From: Euryarchaeota archaeon UBA251
GTDB lineage: Archaea; Thermoplasmatota; Poseidoniia; Poseidoniales; Thalassarchaeaceae
Length of the DNA stretch: 8,074 nucleotides
Assembly (NCBI GenBank): GCA_002497905.1
Contig: DAFJ01000086.1
Span: 1-8,074, forward strand
Direction of reading: 5' to 3'
Positions 6,104 through 8,074 of the stretch are shown one piece after another. The notes beneath the pieces were generated by a model. The model saw only the letters and a list, made by a program, of their open reading frames with translations, made no database searches and was not told the origin of the DNA. The number at the start of each line of letters is the position of its first letter. Positions within the stretch are counted from its first letter, which is position 1. The translations under genes were made by a program, and so were the position numbers.

Positions 6104-6295
6104 TCACTTGATACCGCCCTTCACGTAGTGACGGGTCCACTTAATGCGTCTTGGGTTGCGCTTTGTCTTTAGGTGATTTTTCCGGGATTTACTATCCTTG
6201 AACCATAGGACTGATCCGTCTCGCTTGACGAACATCATTCCTGTTCCAGGTTCAATCTCTTCTCCTGAGAAACTACATGTGTGAGTATCAGGCAT
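6104..6295 (-). CDS. rpl24e: 50S ribosomal protein L24e, zinc-site-deficient form
   Basis: This 63-residue protein of the large ribosomal subunit has the family hallmarks CSFSGEEIEPGTG (7-19), the KRDGSVLWF strand pair and the basic KRNPRRIKWT segment (45-54). Archaeal L24e usually carries a zinc ribbon with two Cys pairs (CxxC ... CxxxC). Here only Cys7 remains: the other positions are Ser10, Lys33 and Ser37. The protein should therefore fold without zinc, as eukaryotic eL24 does, which from memory also reads SFSG and lacks the full set. Its start at ATG 6295 is marked by GAGGTGA six bases upstream, a site that overlaps the stop codon of rps28e and implies translational coupling. It lies in the L7Ae-S28e-L24e cluster. 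Confidence 0.96.
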   Translation of the reverse strand: MPDTHTCSFSGEEIEPGTGMMFVKRDGSVLWFKDSKSRKNHLKTKRNPRRIKWTRHYVKGGIK

Positions 6296-6301
6296 ATTTT
6301 C

Positions 6302-6308
6302 TCACCTC
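6302..6308 (-). promoter_or_regulatory. Strong Shine-Dalgarno site (GAGGTGA) for rpl24e overlapping the rps28e stop
   Basis: GAGGTGA on the minus strand is a near-complete complement of the archaeal 16S 3' tail. It stands six bases before ATG 6295 and includes two bases of the rps28e TGA stop. It is the strongest ribosome site seen in the window. Confidence 0.7.
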
Positions 6309-6525
6309 AGCGGGCATTTAGCCTCTTAGCCTCACGACCAGTATCACGTAGCATTAGGACGTCGCCAAGTCGAACGGGTCCGAGCACGTTTCGAGTGATA
6401 ATACGGCCAACGTCGCGTGGGTTGGGTGCATCGTTGACACGGACCTTGACCTGAGTAGCTTCGCCACGCATCCCGGTTCGACCAACAATCTCCACGACCT
6501 CAGCAGGCCATGATTCCACAGCCAT
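6307..6525 (-). CDS. rps28e: 30S ribosomal protein S28e
   Basis: This 72-residue OB-fold protein of the small subunit sits near the mRNA exit site. Family signatures are PAEVVEIVGRTGMRGEATQV (7-26), GRIITRNVLGPVRLGDVL (about 41-58) and the C-terminal REAKRL (64-69). The length is typical of archaeal S28e. The frame is open to an ATG at 6543 that overlaps the rpl7ae stop. The ATG at 6525 is preferred because AAGGAGGG lies just six bases upstream and the longer form would have no ribosome site and an unconserved leader. It is 14 bases after rpl7ae and 11 before rpl24e, clearly one operon. Confidence 0.96.
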   Translation of the reverse strand: MAVESWPAEVVEIVGRTGMRGEATQVKVRVNDAPNPRDVGRIITRNVLGPVRLGDVLMLRDTGREAKRLNAR

Positions 6526-6531
6526 TCCATT

Positions 6532-6539
6532 CCCTCCTT
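6532..6539 (-). promoter_or_regulatory. Shine-Dalgarno site (AAGGAGGG) deciding the rps28e start
   Basis: AAGGAGGG on the minus strand lies six bases before ATG 6525 and inside the longer open frame that begins at 6543. This shows that the shorter, family-typical start is used. Confidence 0.7.
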
Positions 6540-6920
6540 TCATGCAGCCAGTGTGGTAGCTTGTTCTTTGATAGCCTGGAATCGATCGGTTGCGTCTCGA
6601 CCGACTTCAAGGATGGCAATTGCGGCGGTTTTGGTGCCTGAAGCCATGCCTGCATACTCAGCAAGATACTCTTGACTGTCGACGTAGATGAATGGGATGC
6701 CCTTTTCCTTGCAGATTTGAGGGATGTGTGCTAGGAGTTCAGGTGGATTAACATCCTCGGCCATGATTACCATTTGAGCAGTCTGGCGTTCAGCACACTT
6801 GGTGACCTCGTTTGCTCCCTTCTTGACGACGCCATGTCCTTCCTTGCCAACGAGCTTGACTAGCTCGAAGACACTGTCTCTGACGTCTTCTGGTGTTTCG
6901 AATGCGATGTGCTCAGTCAT
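6540..6920 (-). CDS. rpl7ae: 50S ribosomal protein L7Ae
   Basis: L7Ae binds kink-turn RNA. In archaea it serves the large ribosomal subunit, box C/D and H/ACA guide RNPs, and RNase P. The 126-residue product has the diagnostic KKGANEVTKCAER (33-45) RNA-contact segment, then MVIMAEDVNPPELLAHIPQIC (50-70) and the variable loop IPFIYVDSQEYLAEYAG (about 75-91). Length and motif order are normal. ATG 6920 has GAGGT seven bases upstream. It is the first gene of the ribosomal cluster and has its own TATA box in the 91-base spacer after prs. Some archaeal L7Ae proteins repress their own mRNA through a kink-turn in the leader; I see no clear kink-turn in the short leader here. Confidence 0.97.
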   Translation of the reverse strand: MTEHIAFETPEDVRDSVFELVKLVGKEGHGVVKKGANEVTKCAERQTAQMVIMAEDVNPPELLAHIPQICKEKGIPFIYVDSQEYLAEYAGMASGTKTAAIAILEVGRDATDRFQAIKEQATTLAA

Positions 6921-6960
6921 TGGAGATACCTCTTGTGCATCCGCTGCGGTGGAAGGACTC

Positions 6961-6968
6961 GATATAAA
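6961..6968 (-). promoter_or_regulatory. TATA box of the rpl7ae operon
   Basis: On the minus strand the sequence reads TTTATATC, a good euryarchaeal TATA box, in the spacer between prs and rpl7ae. Transcription would start about 25 bases downstream (near 6940), leaving a leader of about 20 bases that just includes the GAGGT ribosome site at 6928-6932. The spacing fits well. No strong purine-rich BRE is seen upstream. Confidence 0.55.
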
Positions 6969-6975
6969 CGCATTG

Positions 6976-6989
6976 GACCCCCCGGGGTC
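6976..6989. repeat. GC-rich palindrome upstream of the rpl7ae TATA box
   Basis: GACCCC-CC-GGGGTC is a perfect 6-bp inverted repeat with a 2-base centre, located 7 bases upstream of the TATA box in otherwise AT-rich spacer DNA. Its position suits an operator, or a weak hairpin at the 3' end of the prs mRNA. No T run follows it on the minus strand, which argues against a classical terminator. Confidence 0.4.
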
Positions 6990-7011
6990 ACCTAGTTTTC
7001 TAATTCAAGCA

Positions 7012-7971
7012 TTAATGGATAACAATCTCAGAGGACATACGCTCAATCAATCGTTTGACTCCTCTGGATAGAGCCTCTGCTGCAGAAACGTTTGCCCTTG
7101 GATTTGGTAGTGAGTCCGTGGAATGAACGCCATCTACATGATTCCCAAGTCGGTGGATTGCGCCACCTGTGAACAAACCGTGGGTACAAGCGGCATGGAC
7201 TTCTTTTGCTCCTTGGCGTCGGAGTGCGTCCGATGCGCGGCAGATTGTTCCCCCTGTACTAATCATGTCATCAACGATTGCAACAACCTGTCCTTCAACA
7301 TCCAAGTCCTTTGGAGTATGCTCGATAGTATGTGCATCAATGCGTTTTTTCTCTAGGTAGGAGAAGGGCACATCAATCGCTTTTGCAACACTTGAGGCAC
7401 GATCAATTGCTCCCTTGTCAGGACTGAGCACGAAATCAGGTCGCACATTCTTCCTCAGGTGTTCAGCGATTTCTGGCATGGCGCTAACTAATTCTACGGG
7501 GACCTCCATGTTCTCCATCGCCTCAGGTGCATGTATGTCGAGAACCACGATTCCGTCACAATGGGAGGCAAAGGTGCGCGCTAAAAATTTCGCAGATATT
7601 GCCTCCCCCGCCATAAATCGCTTGTCTTGGCGAGAATAACCATAGTAAGGAATTACCAAGAAAACACCTGGGCCAACATCTGATTCCTTGACTTCGCCTC
7701 CTTTGAGGCTAGACATCTCTCCTGAACGCACGTCACGAATGGCATCTAAGAGGAAGAGCGTCTCAAGGATAGCAGAGTCCGGAAATGTAGTTGAAACTAG
7801 GGCAACAGGCCCACTTCGAATAGGATCGAGACAATCATTGGGTACACGAACGTAGCCTTCCGTGTCGGGGAATCTCCGAGTCTCCAGATCTAGATGGTTC
7901 CAACCGAGAGTTTCTGCGAGAGCATTCGCGAGTCCACTGTCGCCTGAGCCTGACGCGACGACTCCGTCCAT
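7012..7971 (-). CDS. prs: Ribose-phosphate pyrophosphokinase (PRPP synthetase)
   Basis: It makes PRPP from ribose 5-phosphate and ATP, the precursor for nucleotide, histidine and tryptophan synthesis. Motifs seen are GSGDSGLANALAE (8-20), RRFPDTEGYVRV (32-43), the ATP-site region YYGYSRQDKRF with GEAISAKFLA (109-131), LDIHAPEAMENMEVP (144-158), SPDKGAIDRA (183-192), the flexible catalytic loop LEKKRID (206-212) and the PRPP-binding loop IVDDMISTGGT (232-242). At 319 residues it is longer than most archaeal enzymes (about 285-290). The extra length includes a charged insertion at about residues 82-100. The ATG at 7971 has a weak AGGA six bases upstream. A TATA-like CTATACC (about 8011-8017) lies some 42 bases upstream, right after the tRNA gene, so either a separate promoter or cotranscription with the tRNA is possible. 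Confidence 0.95.
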   Translation of the reverse strand: MDGVVASGSGDSGLANALAETLGWNHLDLETRRFPDTEGYVRVPNDCLDPIRSGPVALVSTTFPDSAILETLFLLDAIRDVRSGEMSSLKGGEVKESDVGPGVFLVIPYYGYSRQDKRFMAGEAISAKFLARTFASHCDGIVVLDIHAPEAMENMEVPVELVSAMPEIAEHLRKNVRPDFVLSPDKGAIDRASSVAKAIDVPFSYLEKKRIDAHTIEHTPKDLDVEGQVVAIVDDMISTGGTICRASDALRRQGAKEVHAACTHGLFTGGAIHRLGNHVDGVHSTDSLPNPRANVSAAEALSRGVKRLIERMSSEIVIH

Positions 7972-8020
7972 GAGGTGTCCTGATGCCTACCGTTCATGGG
8001 TATTCCGATGGTATAGGGAG

Positions 8021-8074
8021 TGGGCGAGGCAGGATTTGAACCTGCGACCTCCCGGTTATCAGCCGGGTGCTCCA
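8021..8074 (-). tRNA. tRNA-Ile (anticodon GAT), 5' part outside window
   Basis: The minus strand shows the 3' three quarters of a tRNA. The anticodon stem CCCGG/CCGGG encloses the loop CTGATAA, whose central triplet is GAT, giving isoleucine (codon AUC). The five-base variable region is AGGTC. The T stem GCAGG/CCTGC has loop TTCAAAT, and the 3' acceptor strand CTCGCCC is followed by discriminator A at 8021. CCA is not encoded: the next bases are CTC. The D arm is present only as its 3' strand (GAGC), and the 5' acceptor strand, which should read GGGCGAG, lies beyond the window. The gene ends 49 bases before the prs start codon. Confidence 0.9.

Noticed and set aside
6526..6543. Longer S28e start at 6543
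   Set aside because: The strong AAGGAGGG site lies downstream of this ATG and points to ATG 6525, which gives the normal family length.
6921..6945. Kink-turn in the rpl7ae leader for L7Ae autoregulation
   Set aside because: The predicted leader is only about 20 bases and I find no paired UGA/GA elements that would form a kink-turn.
1..8074. CRISPR array, insertion sequence, prophage or known defence operon
   Set aside because: No direct-repeat series, transposase, integrase, terminal repeats or defence-type domains were found; the genes are mostly housekeeping.

Overview
The window looks like chromosomal DNA of a euryarchaeon, most likely a marine Group II (Poseidoniales/Thermoplasmatota-type) organism. 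The archaeal assignment is firm. It rests on archaeal/eukaryal ribosomal proteins L7Ae, S28e and L24e, an archaeal-type aIF5B, Shine-Dalgarno sites of the GGAGG / GAGGTGA type, a TATA-like box, and a tRNA without an encoded CCA end. The lineage is an inference. It comes mainly from the first gene, an acidic membrane-anchored surface protein ending in a GLPPGW..xQWxxYG tail, which I associate from memory with that group.

Layout: positions 1-849 hold the 3' part of one plus-strand gene, the C-terminus of a surface protein with one membrane anchor. Everything else is on the minus strand and is read from right to left. At the right edge is a partial tRNA-Ile(GAT), followed by PRPP synthetase (prs). 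Next, behind its own TATA box, comes the translation cluster rpl7ae - rps28e - rpl24e - (small two-helix membrane protein) - ndk - infB (aIF5B). This order is a well-known conserved archaeal neighbourhood; the small membrane protein is an insertion in it. Downstream follow a MoxR-type AAA+ ATPase, a ParA-family ATPase, a small protein with a ribbon-helix-helix-like N-terminus, and an 83-residue protein whose N-terminus resembles the start of a PIN domain. The minus-strand series ends exactly at the stop codon of the convergent plus-strand gene.

Functionally, the right and central parts are housekeeping: nucleotide supply (PRPP, NTPs), ribosome assembly and initiation-factor-driven subunit joining. 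The left part is accessory. The ParA / RHH-like / PIN-like trio is the least described part and could be a partition-type or toxin-antitoxin-derived module. I see no CRISPR array, insertion sequence, phage gene or recognisable defence system. Gene density is very high: no gene-free stretch exceeds about 100 bases, and several gene pairs overlap or abut.
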